A DNA stretch of 64,000 nt from positions 18,585-82,584 of the forward strand of contig NZ_JAAFZU010000023.1 of NCBI RefSeq assembly GCF_018263905.1. Reading direction: 5' to 3'. Below are positions 10,247 through 19,292 of the stretch, in pieces. The notes beneath the pieces were generated by a model. It saw only the letters and a list, made by a program, of their open reading frames with translations. It was not told the origin of the DNA and searched no databases. The translations under genes and the position numbers were made by a program. Position 1 is the stretch's first letter, and every line of letters starts with the position of its first letter. Source of the DNA: Loktanella sp. SALINAS62. Lineage in GTDB: Bacteria; Pseudomonadota; Alphaproteobacteria; Rhodobacterales; Rhodobacteraceae.

Positions 10247-10825
10247 ATGTTTTACCGAGACGAACGTCTGGCCCTGTTTATTGACGGGTCGAACCTTTAC
10301 GCCGCAGCAAAAGCGTTGGGTTTCGATATCGATTATAAGCTTTTAAGGCAGGAGTTCATGCGCCGTGGCAAGCTGTTGCGCGCGTTTTACTACACGGCAC
10401 TTCTGGAAAACGACGAATACTCTCCCATTCGCCCATTGGTTGACTGGCTGAATTACAACGGTTTTTCCATGGTGACGAAACCGGCCAAGGAATTCACCGA
10501 TTCCATGGGCCGTCGCAAAATCAAAGGAAACATGGATATCGAATTGGCCGTAGACGCTATGGAACTGGCGCCAAAGGTCGATCATATCGTTCTGTTTTCC
10601 GGCGACGGTGATTTTCGTCCGCTAGTCGAATCGCTTCAGCGTCAGGGCGTACGGGTGTCGGTGGTATCGACGATCCGCAGCCAGCCGCCGATGATTGCCG
10701 ACGAACTGCGCCGACAGTGCGACAATTTCATAGAACTGGACGAGCTGCGCGATGTCGTGGGGCGTCCGCCCCGTGAGCCGCGCGAGATGCAGGAAACATC
10801 TGCGTCGATGTCCGACGCCGAGTAA
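10247..10825 (+). CDS. NYN domain protein (LabA/DUF88 family)
   Basis: A 192-residue NYN (PIN-like) domain protein. It begins FYRDERLALFIDGSNLYAAA, where the Asp of FIDGSN is an expected metal ligand, and continues with GNMDIELAVDAMELA and VLFSGDGDFRPLVE, which hold the other acidic active-site residues. NYN proteins are usually metal-dependent RNases; the target is unknown. I choose the ATG at 10247 with AAAGG upstream rather than the ATG at 10190, since family members start at FYRDERL. A strong hairpin terminator follows the gene. Confidence 0.88.
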   Translation: MFYRDERLALFIDGSNLYAAAKALGFDIDYKLLRQEFMRRGKLLRAFYYTALLENDEYSPIRPLVDWLNYNGFSMVTKPAKEFTDSMGRRKIKGNMDIELAVDAMELAPKVDHIVLFSGDGDFRPLVESLQRQGVRVSVVSTIRSQPPMIADELRRQCDNFIELDELRDVVGRPPREPREMQETSASMSDAE

Positions 10826-10847
10826 GCTGCACCCCAGTATCGGCATC

Positions 10848-10882
10848 AAAGGCCCGCAGGTTTTCGCCTGCGGGCCTTTCTT
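10848..10882. terminator. bidirectional hairpin terminator
   Basis: A perfect 13-base-pair stem (AAAGGCCCGCAGG at 10848-10860 with CCTGCGGGCCTTT at 10867-10879) and six-base loop lies between two convergent genes, the NYN gene and the solute-binding protein gene. A-rich bases on one side and T-rich bases on the other fit termination in both directions. Confidence 0.85.
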
Positions 10883-10887
10883 GTGTA

Positions 10888-12534
10888 TCAGTTCGCGGCA
10901 AAGCCAAGCTGTGCCACGTTGATTTCAAACGCTGGATGCTGTTCCGCGCCGACGACTTCGGGCTTGAAATGACGGTAGATCGAACGCCAGTACGGCTGGA
11001 CGACAACGCCATCGTCGCGCAGCATGGTTTCCAGTCGGGCCGTCACTTCGGTCCGGGCGTCAGCATCCGCAAGGCTTAGCGCTTCTGCCAATGCACTGTC
11101 GAATTCGGGGTTGCTGTAACCAGATTCGTTCCAGGTTTCACCCGACCGATACGCCAGCGCCAGAATCTGCACAGCCAGCGGACGATGCCCCCAATCCGTT
11201 GCTGAATAGGGATAGGTGGTCCACCCATTCCAGAACGTACTACCCGGAATGACCGTCCGCTTGACCTGAATGCCAGCGTCCCGCAACTGGGCCGCGACCG
11301 CATCACATGTGTTCTTGCGCCATGTGTCGTCGATCGAGATCAGTTCGTGTTCGAAATCCTGCATCCCGGCTTCTTCCAGCAATGCCATTGCCGCCTCTGG
11401 GTCATACTCTGCTGGTCCGATGTCGGCATATTCGGGATGGATCGGTGCAACGTGGTGGTTGGCCGCGACCACACCATCATTGGAAAAGCCCAGTTCCAAC
11501 AGTGTCGCGTTATCGACAGCCAGCGCCAGCGCCCGACGCACCCGAACGTCGGCATAGGGGGTCGTGCCATCGACTTCTGCTTTTTGGTTCGGGCGGATGA
11601 CCACGGTGGAAGATGTGACCGCCTCGCTTTGGGTCCAGCCAGCGCCGTCCATGATGTCTTTGAATTCACCGATGGTTTCGTAATTCATGTCGAATTCGTC
11701 GGACAATGCACCAGAAACGATTGCGGCCTGATCGGTACCTAGGTCGATAAATTCGACCCGTTCCAGCGCGGCACCTTCGCCCCACCATGTATGGCCTTCG
11801 TTCCGGACCAATGCGGCGCGCACGCCGACCTCGTAACCATCGGGCAGATAGGCGCCGGTGCCTTTGGGGTCGAGCAACGGATCGCCCGAAAAGTCCTGCG
11901 GCACGATCGCCGCCGGGAAATCGGCAAAATTGGAAATAAGCGTGATATCCGACTGGGACAGGTCCAGCACGATGGTCGTATCATCCACAACGGTGATCGC
12001 ACCCTCAGTGATATTTCCCGTATCTTCATCAATCAGCGACGTCATCCGCGACGCCATCGAATTTCCATCAAAGGACGAATCACACCAGCGTTCGATGTTG
12101 AACGCCACGTCCTGCGCCGTGAACGGGGTACCGTCGTTCCATGTGACACCCGGACGGATGTTCAGCGTGTATTGGGTCGCATCCTCGTTGACGTCCCAGC
12201 TTTCCAGCAGCATCGGCTTGATCGAACCGTCGCGCTGGTATTCGGTCAGATATTCCAGCCAGCCGCGTGTATAATTTGACATCTGCGGCCAATCGTAACT
12301 GCGCGGATCTTTTAATGCGCGCACTTCCATCTGAATGCGAAGCGTTCCGCCGTCCTGCATGCTGGTCTGGGCGCGGGCAGGCGTCGCCAGTCCAAGCAAT
12401 CCATAAGCCGCGGTCGCCGTCACCCCCAGCGACGTGGCGCGGGTCATGAATTCGCGGCGTGACAGACTACCATGCGTGACTTCGTCGGCATAGCGGCGGG
12501 CAGCGGGGTGGATCGGGTCGGTTGAACGGTTCAT
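10888..12534 (-). CDS. ABC transporter solute-binding protein, family 5, TAT-exported
   Basis: A 548-residue periplasmic binding protein of the peptide/nickel/opine family (SBP family 5). The N-terminus has a twin-arginine signal, LSRREFMTRATSLGVTATAA, ending near ARA-QT around residue 55. The body shows ESWDVNEDATQYTLNIRPGVTWNDGTP and VRRALALAVDN, both characteristic of the family. No permease or ATPase genes are adjacent, so the rest of the transporter must be elsewhere or the protein serves another system. The ligand cannot be predicted from sequence. It ends beside the shared terminator at 10848-10882. Confidence 0.9.
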   Translation of the reverse strand: MNRSTDPIHPAARRYADEVTHGSLSRREFMTRATSLGVTATAAYGLLGLATPARAQTSMQDGGTLRIQMEVRALKDPRSYDWPQMSNYTRGWLEYLTEYQRDGSIKPMLLESWDVNEDATQYTLNIRPGVTWNDGTPFTAQDVAFNIERWCDSSFDGNSMASRMTSLIDEDTGNITEGAITVVDDTTIVLDLSQSDITLISNFADFPAAIVPQDFSGDPLLDPKGTGAYLPDGYEVGVRAALVRNEGHTWWGEGAALERVEFIDLGTDQAAIVSGALSDEFDMNYETIGEFKDIMDGAGWTQSEAVTSSTVVIRPNQKAEVDGTTPYADVRVRRALALAVDNATLLELGFSNDGVVAANHHVAPIHPEYADIGPAEYDPEAAMALLEEAGMQDFEHELISIDDTWRKNTCDAVAAQLRDAGIQVKRTVIPGSTFWNGWTTYPYSATDWGHRPLAVQILALAYRSGETWNESGYSNPEFDSALAEALSLADADARTEVTARLETMLRDDGVVVQPYWRSIYRHFKPEVVGAEQHPAFEINVAQLGFAAN

Positions 12535-12710
12535 AGCAGCATCCTATCTGGTCGGTACAGCGCGACAGCAGGCCAACGCTTAGCGTTTGGAACTAACGCG
12601 TGTGTTGATCTGTTCAACCATGGTCTGACACGGTTTTGAGATTCCGCGACACTGGACCCGATCCCGGTTCGGCCCTATCAGTTGCACCGACCCGTACCGA
12701 AAGGCGCAAT

Positions 12711-13661
12711 ATGTCCAATCCCGCCCTGAACCTGTATCTTGCAGCCCCACGCGGGTTTTGCGCAGGCGTCGACCGCGCAATCAAGATCGTCGAAATGGCG
12801 TTGGAAAAATGGGGATCGCCCGTTTTTGTCCGGCACGAGATCGTTCACAATAAATTCGTGGTCGATGGTCTGCGTGACAAAGGCGCGGTGTTCGTGGAAA
12901 CGCTGGATGAATGTCCTGACGACCGCCCCGTTATCTTTTCAGCACATGGTGTACCAAAGGCAGTCCCTGCCGCCGCAGCAAAGCGCGAAATGATCTATGT
13001 CGATGCCACCTGCCCACTGGTCAGCAAGGTGCATATCGAAGCACAGCGCCACGCCGACAATGGCCTGCAGATGATCATGATCGGTCATGCGGGCCATCCG
13101 GAAACCATCGGCACGATGGGCCAATTGCCCGATGGTGACGTGCTACTGGTCGAAACAGTGGCGGATGTCGCCCATGTGCAGGTGCGTGACCCAGAAAAAC
13201 TGGCCTTCGTGACGCAGACCACGCTGTCGGTCGATGACACCGTCGATATCGTGCAGGCGCTAAAGACGCGGTTTCCAGCGATCATCGGGCCGCACAAGGA
13301 AGACATTTGTTATGCGACCACCAACCGCCAAGAAGCGGTAAAGGCGATGGCCCCGCTGTGCGACGCCATGCTGGTCGTGGGCGCACCCAATTCTTCGAAT
13401 TCGCGCCGTCTGGTTGAAGTCGGCACGAAAGCTGGTTGCCCTTATAGCCAGTTGGTCCAGCGGGCCGATGACATTGACTGGCGGGCGCTGGATGGCATTG
13501 GGTCAATGGGCATCACGGCAGGGGCATCAGCCCCCGAAGTATTGATCGAAGAGGTCGTTCAAGCGTTTCGCGACCGCTACGACGTGACGATCCACATGGT
13601 CGAAACCGCTGTCGAAAACGTCGAATTCAAGGTGCCCCGCGTCCTGCGCGAACCGGCCTGA
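12711..13661 (+). CDS. ispH: 4-hydroxy-3-methylbut-2-enyl diphosphate reductase
   Basis: IspH (316 residues) is the 4Fe-4S enzyme that makes IPP and DMAPP at the end of the MEP isoprenoid pathway. Cluster cysteines are visible in [24 protein letters not shown] and in the AGCPY segment; other signatures are [38 protein letters not shown] and [15 protein letters not shown]. The ATG at 12711 with AAGG ahead of it fits the family start; the frame opens 25 codons earlier without similarity. It is transcribed divergently from the solute-binding protein gene. Confidence 0.97.
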   Translation: MSNPALNLYLAAPRGFCAGVDRAIKIVEMALEKWGSPVFVRHEIVHNKFVVDGLRDKGAVFVETLDECPDDRPVIFSAHGVPKAVPAAAAKREMIYVDATCPLVSKVHIEAQRHADNGLQMIMIGHAGHPETIGTMGQLPDGDVLLVETVADVAHVQVRDPEKLAFVTQTTLSVDDTVDIVQALKTRFPAIIGPHKEDICYATTNRQEAVKAMAPLCDAMLVVGAPNSSNSRRLVEVGTKAGCPYSQLVQRADDIDWRALDGIGSMGITAGASAPEVLIEEVVQAFRDRYDVTIHMVETAVENVEFKVPRVLREPA

Positions 13662-13673
13662 CGCGGCAAGCCG

Positions 13674-14105
13674 CTACATCGCGACTTCGGCCTGCATGAC
13701 CGGGACGGGTCCGGCCGAAAAGCGATATTCGATATCCGAAAACCGATCCTGCGGGAATCCGTACAGAAACCGTAGCCCGTCTTCGCCCGCGACAACGCAA
13801 TGTTCTGCGTCCGCCGGGATATACAGCGCGATGCCCGGACGCAGATCGTGATCAATGCCGTCAATCGTGACAATACCTTGGCCCGCCAGACAAAAATAAA
13901 ATTCGCACGGGGAATGACGGTGCGAATGCAAGGTGCCCTGCGGGCCGAATTCCGCCACACCCAATGTCAGGCTGGCGGTCTGCGTACGGTCACCCGAAAA
14001 TAATGTGCGCCACTGCACGGTGCCGTGGCTGGGATCGTCGAATCCCTCCAATGGCGCGTGGTCGGCATTGGCCACAGTGACCATCGCTTTATTCAAGATA
14101 TCCAT
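13674..14105 (-). CDS. cupin domain protein
   Basis: A 143-residue single-cupin protein. The metal-binding motif 1 is HSHRHSPCEFYFCLAGQG and motif 2 follows at PADAEHCVVAGEDGL, so a metal site (His, His, Glu, His) is likely. The ATG at 14103-14105 is preceded by GGAGGAGG; the longer frame starts inside the divergent promoter region. The gene converges with ispH, 12 bases away, and is divergent from the DUF3429 gene. Function and substrate are unknown; small cupins range from enzymes to ligand-binding proteins. Confidence 0.8.
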   Translation of the reverse strand: MDILNKAMVTVANADHAPLEGFDDPSHGTVQWRTLFSGDRTQTASLTLGVAEFGPQGTLHSHRHSPCEFYFCLAGQGIVTIDGIDHDLRPGIALYIPADAEHCVVAGEDGLRFLYGFPQDRFSDIEYRFSAGPVPVMQAEVAM

Positions 14106-14276
14106 GCCAGCGCCTCCTCCGCCCTGATTGCGCTGGCACCATGCAACTGATCCGGCTGGCGTGTCCGTTTCCTTTCCGACAATGTGTTGTCGCAATTTGA
14201 CGCGTCGCGTTGTGCAAGACAGCACAGTTATTCTATCTGTGACCCAACCGACCCTGTTTGCAAAAGGCCTGTGCCC

Positions 14277-14717
14277 ATGTTCCGCATCCCGACTGGACCC
14301 CTTGTTCTTGGCCTTGCGGGGTTGTTGCCGTTTTTATGGGGGGCACTGACCGCCTTGGTCCCGTCGTTGGGGGAATGGGCCATGCTGACGCTGGGGGGCC
14401 GGTTTACCGCGCCCTTTGTCCAACTGTCTTATGGCGCAATCATCCTGTCGTTCATGTCCGGCGTGCTATGGGGCTTTGCCACGCGGCAGGGTGGTTTGCT
14501 GCCATATGCGCTATCCGTCATTCCCGCGCTTTGGGCGTTCTTTATGGTGGGCGGCGGCCCGACCGCTGCGGGGATCAACCTGTGCGCGGGCTTTCTGGGT
14601 CTGCTTCTTCTGGACTGGCAATTCGCAAAGGCGGGTCTGGCGCCCGCATGGTGGATGCAACTGCGGACCCTACTGACCGCCATCGTCGTGGCCAGTTTCC
14701 TGCCGCTGATCCTGTGA
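14277..14717 (+). CDS. DUF3429 family membrane protein
   Basis: A 146-residue hydrophobic protein with about five membrane segments, including TGPLVLGLAGLLPFLWGALT, YGAIILSFMSGVLWGFAT, ALSVIPALWAFFMV and [15 protein letters not shown]. The spacing and the LSFMSGVLWG motif fit DUF3429, a family of unknown function. The ATG at 14277 has AAAAGG upstream; a longer frame from 14184 adds 31 non-hydrophobic residues. Its TGA overlaps the GTG start of the methyltransferase gene, so the pair is co-translated. Confidence 0.85.
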   Translation: MFRIPTGPLVLGLAGLLPFLWGALTALVPSLGEWAMLTLGGRFTAPFVQLSYGAIILSFMSGVLWGFATRQGGLLPYALSVIPALWAFFMVGGGPTAAGINLCAGFLGLLLLDWQFAKAGLAPAWWMQLRTLLTAIVVASFLPLIL

Positions 14718-15310
14718 GCGTGGATCACCGGACCATCGGGTTTTACGACACGGCGGCCAGCCGCTACGCGACCCTGAACCATACCGACAAAGCCAGCGCA
14801 GCGCTTTGCGCTTTTATGAAACTTTTGCCGCCGGGCGGGTCCGTTCTGGACCTGGGCTGCGGGCCGGGACGCGCATCGTATCATCTGCGCGCTGCCGGGT
14901 TCACGCCAGACCCGGTTGATGCGTCCAGCGCCATGGTCGCATTTGCACAGGACACGCACGCGCTGCCTGCGCGGCTGGCAAGCTTTGACGATCTGAACGC
15001 TGTCGCGGCCTATGACGGCGTCTGGGCAAATTTCAGTTTGCTGCACGCAGCCCGCCATGACCTGCCACGTCACCTGTCGGCCATCGCCACCGCGCTGCGA
15101 CCGGGCGGCGTGTTTTACGCCGGCATGAAAACCGGTCAGGGTGAAGCACGCGACGCGCTTGATCGACGCTATACGTATGTGACGCCGTCGGAATGGGCTG
15201 TGATGCTGGATGATGCAGGATTCAGCCTGATTGCGTCGCGTGAAGGGGTGGACAAAGGCTGCGCCGGAACAGATGACGCCTTTCTTGTAACCCTCGCGCG
15301 GAAGACCTGA
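14714..15310 (+). CDS. class I SAM-dependent methyltransferase
   Basis: A 198-residue methyltransferase. The SAM-binding motif I is [16 protein letters not shown] (about residues 45-60), followed by the acidic post-I residue in [12 protein letters not shown], and [18 protein letters not shown] later in the fold. The N-terminus [15 protein letters not shown] is shared with small Rhodobacterales methyltransferases of unknown target. The start is the GTG at 14714, which overlaps the TGA of the DUF3429 gene (GTGA). It lies four bases before rnhA in the same direction. Confidence 0.88.
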   Translation: MSVDHRTIGFYDTAASRYATLNHTDKASAALCAFMKLLPPGGSVLDLGCGPGRASYHLRAAGFTPDPVDASSAMVAFAQDTHALPARLASFDDLNAVAAYDGVWANFSLLHAARHDLPRHLSAIATALRPGGVFYAGMKTGQGEARDALDRRYTYVTPSEWAVMLDDAGFSLIASREGVDKGCAGTDDAFLVTLARKT

Positions 15311-15314
15311 CACG

Positions 15315-15767
15315 ATGCCTGACCTGTTTGCCTATACCGACGGTGCCTGTTCCGGCAATCCCGGCCCCGGTGGTTGGGGCTGCCTGATGATCGCCCGTGA
15401 GGGCGGCACCGTCATCAAGGAAAAGGAATTGAGCGGCGGCGAAGCCCAGACAACCAACAACCAGATGGAGTTGTTGGCCGCGATCAGCGCACTGGAATCC
15501 CTGACCAAACGCAGCGCGATCACGATCGTGACCGACAGTTCCTACGTCAAGGACGGGATCACCAGCTGGATCTTTGGCTGGAAAAAGCGCGGCTGGAAAA
15601 CCGCCGCCAACAAGCCCGTCAAAAACGAGGCACTGTGGAAACGGCTGGATGCCGCGACGCGGGAACACGACGTATCGTGGCAATGGGTCAAAGGACATGC
15701 GGGCCACCCGGAAAACGAACGCGCCGACGCGCTGGCGCGGGCCGGAATGGCCCCGTTCAAGCCATGA
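15315..15767 (+). CDS. rnhA: ribonuclease HI
   Basis: RNase HI (150 residues) degrades the RNA strand of RNA-DNA hybrids. The catalytic residues are all visible: Asp in [18 protein letters not shown], Glu in [10 protein letters not shown], Asp in [12 protein letters not shown] and the C-terminal Asp in [11 protein letters not shown]; His of [12 protein letters not shown] is also present. Length and order are typical. It sits between the methyltransferase and the TRIC-channel gene, overlapping the latter's ATG by four bases. Confidence 0.98.
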   Translation: MPDLFAYTDGACSGNPGPGGWGCLMIAREGGTVIKEKELSGGEAQTTNNQMELLAAISALESLTKRSAITIVTDSSYVKDGITSWIFGWKKRGWKTAANKPVKNEALWKRLDAATREHDVSWQWVKGHAGHPENERADALARAGMAPFKP

Positions 15768-16414
15768 TCGCTGGCCAAATCGACGGCTTTGTGCCCCTGC
15801 TGGCCGCGCTGGATTACGCGTCGGTGTTCATTTTCGCGATCACAGGCGCGCTGGTCGCCAGCCGCGCACAGCTGGATATTGTTGGCTTTGTGTTTGTCGC
15901 GGCTGTGACGGCGACCGGCGGTGGCACCGTGCGGGACGTGCTGCTGAACCGCGACATGGTGTTCTGGGTCGCCAACCCGACCTATATCGCGGTCGCCAGC
16001 GTGGCCGCCGTGCTGGTGTTTTTGTTCGCGCACAAACTGGAAAGCCGGTATCGCAGCATTTTGTGGTTTGACGCGCTGGCGCTGGCTGTGGCCGTCCCCG
16101 CAGGCGTCGGCGTGGCGCAGGCAATGGGCATGGACTGGCCCATCGTGCTGATCATGGGGATTTCAACAGGCTGTTTCGGCGGGTTGATGCGCGACGTGGT
16201 CTGTAACGAGGTGCCACTGGTCCTGCAGCAGGGCGAACTTTACGTGACCTGCGCCCTTGCGGGGGCCGCGGCGGCAGTGCTGTGCCAATGGTTCGGTCTG
16301 ACAGGTGCTGCACCGCTTGCGGTGTGTGCTGTGACCACCTTTGCACTGCGCGCGGGAAGCGTCGCCCGTGGCTGGCGACTGCCTGTCTACAAAAGCTTTC
16401 CACCCCGCCAGTAG
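15764..16414 (+). CDS. trimeric intracellular cation channel (TRIC/UPF0126) family protein
   Basis: A 216-residue integral membrane protein with the duplicated three-helix pattern of the UPF0126/TRIC family. Repeat signatures are [15 protein letters not shown] with [14 protein letters not shown] in the first half, and GVGVAQAMG with [20 protein letters not shown] in the second. Prokaryotic TRIC proteins are potassium-permeable homotrimers, so cation channel activity is a family inference. The ATG at 15764 overlaps the rnhA stop (ATGA). The C-terminal tail [15 protein letters not shown] is cytoplasmic-like and basic. Confidence 0.9.
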   Translation: MIAGQIDGFVPLLAALDYASVFIFAITGALVASRAQLDIVGFVFVAAVTATGGGTVRDVLLNRDMVFWVANPTYIAVASVAAVLVFLFAHKLESRYRSILWFDALALAVAVPAGVGVAQAMGMDWPIVLIMGISTGCFGGLMRDVVCNEVPLVLQQGELYVTCALAGAAAAVLCQWFGLTGAAPLAVCAVTTFALRAGSVARGWRLPVYKSFPPRQ

Positions 16415-16423
16415 GCGACGCCG

Positions 16424-17395
16424 TCAGACAACTTTGAGGACGATCTTGCCGATGTGATCGCCTGCTTCCATCCGCGCATGGGCCGCGCTGGCATCTTCCA
16501 GCGCAAATTCCTGATCCATGACCGGTGCAACCCGCCCTGTCGCCAGCAGGGGCCAGACATGGGCGCGCAATTGGTCCGCGATGCGCGCCTTGGCCAGATC
16601 GCTTTGTGGGCGCAGGGTGCTGCCAGTCAGGGTCAGACGTCGGGTCATCATCTGGATGAAATTCACCTCTGCCTTCATGCCACCCAGAAACGCGATCTGG
16701 ACCAACCTGCCGTCGTCAGCCAGTGCGTTGATGTTACGCTGAATATAGCTGCCCCCCACCATATCGAGGATCACATCGGCGCCACCTTGTTGTTTTACAG
16801 CCTTTACGAAATCATCACGCTTGTAGTTGATCGCCAGTTCCGCGCCCAGATCACGGCAGACGGCCAGTTTGTCGTCGGTGCTAGCCGTCGTGAAGACGCG
16901 CGCCCCGAATACATGCGCCAGCTGGATCGCCGTCGTGCCGATGCCTGACGACCCGCCATGCACCAACAGGCGTTCACCCGCTTGCAAACCGCCGCGCATG
17001 AACACGTTGGACCAGACCGTGAAATAGGTTTCCGGCAGGCAAGCCGCCTTTTGCAACGACATGCCGTCCGGCACCGGCAGACAATGGGCCGCAGGCGTCA
17101 TCACGTATTCCGCATATCCGCCACCCGGCAGCAGTGCGCAAACCTGATCGCCCACTGACAGACCGCTGACGCCCGGGCCGACCGCATGTACATGGCCAGC
17201 GCATTCCAGTCCCGGCAGATCGGACGCCCCTGCCGGCGGATCATAGGCCCCTGCCCGCTGCAGCGCATCGGGCCGGTTCACCCCGGCAAAAGCGACCTTT
17301 ATCACGACCTGCCCCACGCCGGCCTGCGGCATCGGCCGATCCGTCACCTGCAAAACGTCCGGTCCACCCGGTTTGGTGATTTCAACGGCCTTCAC
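16424..17395 (-). CDS. NAD(P)H quinone oxidoreductase, zinc-free medium-chain dehydrogenase (PIG3 type)
   Basis: A 323-residue medium-chain dehydrogenase/reductase without the zinc-ligand pattern of alcohol dehydrogenases. The N-terminal catalytic fold contains GVNRPDALQRAGAYDPP and LPGLECAGHV; the Rossmann domain contains LLVHGGSSGIGTTAIQLA. This matches PIG3-like quinone oxidoreductases, which reduce quinones one electron at a time with NADPH. The start is the GTG at 17393-17395, overlapping the TGA of the COQ9 gene (GTGA). Pairing with COQ9 suggests a link to quinone metabolism, but this is only an inference. Confidence 0.9.
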   Translation of the reverse strand: MKAVEITKPGGPDVLQVTDRPMPQAGVGQVVIKVAFAGVNRPDALQRAGAYDPPAGASDLPGLECAGHVHAVGPGVSGLSVGDQVCALLPGGGYAEYVMTPAAHCLPVPDGMSLQKAACLPETYFTVWSNVFMRGGLQAGERLLVHGGSSGIGTTAIQLAHVFGARVFTTASTDDKLAVCRDLGAELAINYKRDDFVKAVKQQGGADVILDMVGGSYIQRNINALADDGRLVQIAFLGGMKAEVNFIQMMTRRLTLTGSTLRPQSDLAKARIADQLRAHVWPLLATGRVAPVMDQEFALEDASAAHARMEAGDHIGKIVLKVV

Positions 17396-18093
17396 GATTC
17401 GCGTCCTGTCTTGCGCCATTGCCCCGGAACCTCGACGTCACGCATCGCAGACGGTGCCCGGACCATACCAGCGAGCTTTCCAAGCGGGATGGTCAGCGGT
17501 TTCAGCAACGGGTTCGCGTTGACCCGCGCCTTGAACTTTTCGAACTGCATTACCTCTGCGATCCGGCGGTCGATGAAATCATCCGTGGCGCTGTGATCAA
17601 CCGACTGGTCCCCTAGCCAATACAACACGACGGACGCCCATACCCCCGACAGGGTCGCGCGTTTCGTGTACCAGTTGGCATCACGTGACGTATCACCCAG
17701 CGCGGTCCAGATGGCATCGGCAGTGCCCCACATCAACTTTGCCCCTTCGGCGGCCAGATGGGGCAGCGCAAACAGGGTGGTGCCGCGCCGCACCGCTTCT
17801 TTGTTGGGCGATGCATCCAGCCGTAACCGGATCGCGCGAGCCACCTTTTCGCTAAATCGCAACCCTGACATGTCATCCGCTGCGATGGCCTCAACCATCC
17901 GACGGTCGCCTTCGCGGTGATAAAGAACCGCCAGATCAGTGGCCCCCCGTGGACACAGGCTGCGCGCCCGTGCGGCAGGTATATCCGTTGACGCAATCGC
18001 GGCCTTGAACGCTTCTTCCGACCAGCCATCGAATGCGACTTGTGGCAGGATCGCGTCCAGCAGTTCCAGTTTTGCGGGGTCTGTATAAGTCAT
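17392..18093 (-). CDS. COQ9 family protein
   Basis: A 233-residue COQ9-family protein. COQ9 proteins bind lipids and support ubiquinone biosynthesis by aiding the COQ7-type hydroxylase; alphaproteobacterial members are recognised by sequence. Visible pieces are LPQVAFDGWSEEAFKAAI, LRFSEKVARAIRLRL and the C-terminal RATLSGVWASVVLYWLGD, which resembles the amphipathic lipid-binding region. The ATG at 18091-18093 has AGGAGG just upstream. It is divergent from rpsU, the common arrangement in alphaproteobacteria, and overlaps the quinone oxidoreductase gene. Confidence 0.9.
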   Translation of the reverse strand: MTYTDPAKLELLDAILPQVAFDGWSEEAFKAAIASTDIPAARARSLCPRGATDLAVLYHREGDRRMVEAIAADDMSGLRFSEKVARAIRLRLDASPNKEAVRRGTTLFALPHLAAEGAKLMWGTADAIWTALGDTSRDANWYTKRATLSGVWASVVLYWLGDQSVDHSATDDFIDRRIAEVMQFEKFKARVNANPLLKPLTIPLGKLAGMVRAPSAMRDVEVPGQWRKTGRES

Positions 18094-18118
18094 GGGGCCT
18101 CCTTGCATGTCAGCAGAC

Positions 18119-18147
18119 TAGACAAGTTAGAGCAGCGCGGCTATAGG
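18119..18147 (+). promoter_or_regulatory. probable sigma-70 promoter of rpsU
   Basis: TAGACA (18119-18124) and TATAGG (18142-18147) are separated by 17 bases and match the -35 and -10 consensus at five and four of six positions. They lie about 50 bases upstream of rpsU, which needs a strong promoter. No experimental support. Confidence 0.5.
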
Positions 18148-18199
18148 ACCAATTCCTGCAAATTTTTGCAAATCTGACTAGAAAGGTGGTGAAAACCAC

Positions 18200-18406
18200 A
18201 TGCAGGTTAGTGTTCGTGATAACAACGTCGATCAAGCGCTCCGTGCTCTGAAGAAAAAACTTCAGCGTGAAGGTGTGTTTCGTGAAATGAAGCTCAAGCA
18301 ACATTTCGAGAAGCCCTCCGTCAAGAAAGCACGCGAGAAGGCCGAAGCGATCCGCCGTCAGCGCAAGCTGGCACGGAAAAAGGCCCAGCGCGAAGGTATG
18401 CTGTAA
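18200..18406 (+). CDS. rpsU: 30S ribosomal protein S21
   Basis: S21 (68 residues) is a small basic protein of the 30S subunit. The sequence starts [20 protein letters not shown] and has the basic C-terminal helix [20 protein letters not shown] good ribosome-binding site (GAAAGGTGG) precedes the ATG. It is monocistronic, with its own promoter candidate upstream and a hairpin terminator directly downstream. Confidence 0.98.
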   Translation: MQVSVRDNNVDQALRALKKKLQREGVFREMKLKQHFEKPSVKKAREKAEAIRRQRKLARKKAQREGML

Positions 18407-18433
18407 AGCAGACTCTTTTCGACTGAAAGAAAG

Positions 18434-18463
18434 CCCCCGTCTGTTAACAGGCGGGGGTTTTTG
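18434..18463 (+). terminator. Rho-independent terminator of rpsU
   Basis: CCCCCGTCTG (18434-18443) pairs with CAGGCGGGGG (18448-18457), with one T-G wobble and a four-base loop, followed by TTTTT. It lies 28 bases after the rpsU stop. Confidence 0.88.
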
Positions 18464-18563
18464 CGTGTATTTCGGCGCATTCACATGCTTCCGCGCCAAA
18501 TGTGTGCTTTAGTCCGGTGATCGCAAATGTTGGGTTTGTGCACATCACAAGGATATAGCCGCC

Positions 18564-19292
18564 ATGACCACGCCGTGCCAAAAGTGTCCGTTGCGTCGGC
18601 ATGACCTGTTCACCGACATGTCCGACGACAATGTGCAGGCGATGCAAAGGTTCAAGGTGGGCGAACTGACCGTCGATGCCGGTACGCCCTTGTTGATCGA
18701 AGGGTCGAACAGCCCGCAACTGTTCACAGCCCTGCGGGGTATGGGGATCAGATACAAGACGACGATTGATGGTCGCAGACAGGTCGTGAATTTTGTCTTC
18801 CCCGGCGATTTCATCGGATTGCAGGCCGGTTTGATGAAAGAGATGGCGCATTCCGTCGAAGCACGATCACGCATGACCCTGTGCGTGTTCAACCGATCAG
18901 AACTTTACAGCTTTTTCCGGTCCCACCCTGAACGCGCGTTCGACATCACATGGCTTGCCGCCGTCGAAGAACATTTCCTGGGCGAAGCCCTGACATCAAT
19001 AGGTCAGCGCACCGCAAAACAGGCGCTGGCCTGGGCCTTGGTACGGATATTCGAACGCGGCAGCATGATTGGCCTGACAAATAATCGCAGCATGAAATTG
19101 CCATTCCGCCAGCAGGATCTGGCCGATGCACTGGGGCTGTCGCTGGTCCACACGAACAAGACCCTGAGCCAGCTGCGCGATTCGCAGCTGGCAAACTGGT
19201 CGGACGGTCAGTTGACCATCAATGACACCGAAAAGCTGGCAGCTGTCGCCGGCGTCGAAACCGGATTGGTGCCGCGCCGTCCGCTGATGTGA
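18564..19292 (+). CDS. Crp/Fnr family transcriptional regulator
   Basis: A 242-residue regulator with an N-terminal cyclic-nucleotide-binding-like effector domain (about 20-145) and a C-terminal Crp helix-turn-helix (about 165-225; LPFRQQDLADALGLSLVHTNKTLSQLRD). It has a CQKC pair at Cys5 and Cys8 and one further cysteine at Cys107. The four-cysteine pattern of FNR/FnrL, which binds an oxygen-sensitive 4Fe-4S cluster, is therefore incomplete, and I would not call it FnrL. The effector is unknown. It stands alone between rpsU and the convergent topoisomerase gene. Confidence 0.88.
   Translation: MTTPCQKCPLRRHDLFTDMSDDNVQAMQRFKVGELTVDAGTPLLIEGSNSPQLFTALRGMGIRYKTTIDGRRQVVNFVFPGDFIGLQAGLMKEMAHSVEARSRMTLCVFNRSELYSFFRSHPERAFDITWLAAVEEHFLGEALTSIGQRTAKQALAWALVRIFERGSMIGLTNNRSMKLPFRQQDLADALGLSLVHTNKTLSQLRDSQLANWSDGQLTINDTEKLAAVAGVETGLVPRRPLM

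Noticed and set aside
12589..12614. EcfG-like promoter GGAAC-N17-TGTT upstream of ispH
   Set aside because: One mismatch, no link of ispH to the stress response, and several such loose matches are expected by chance in a window this size.
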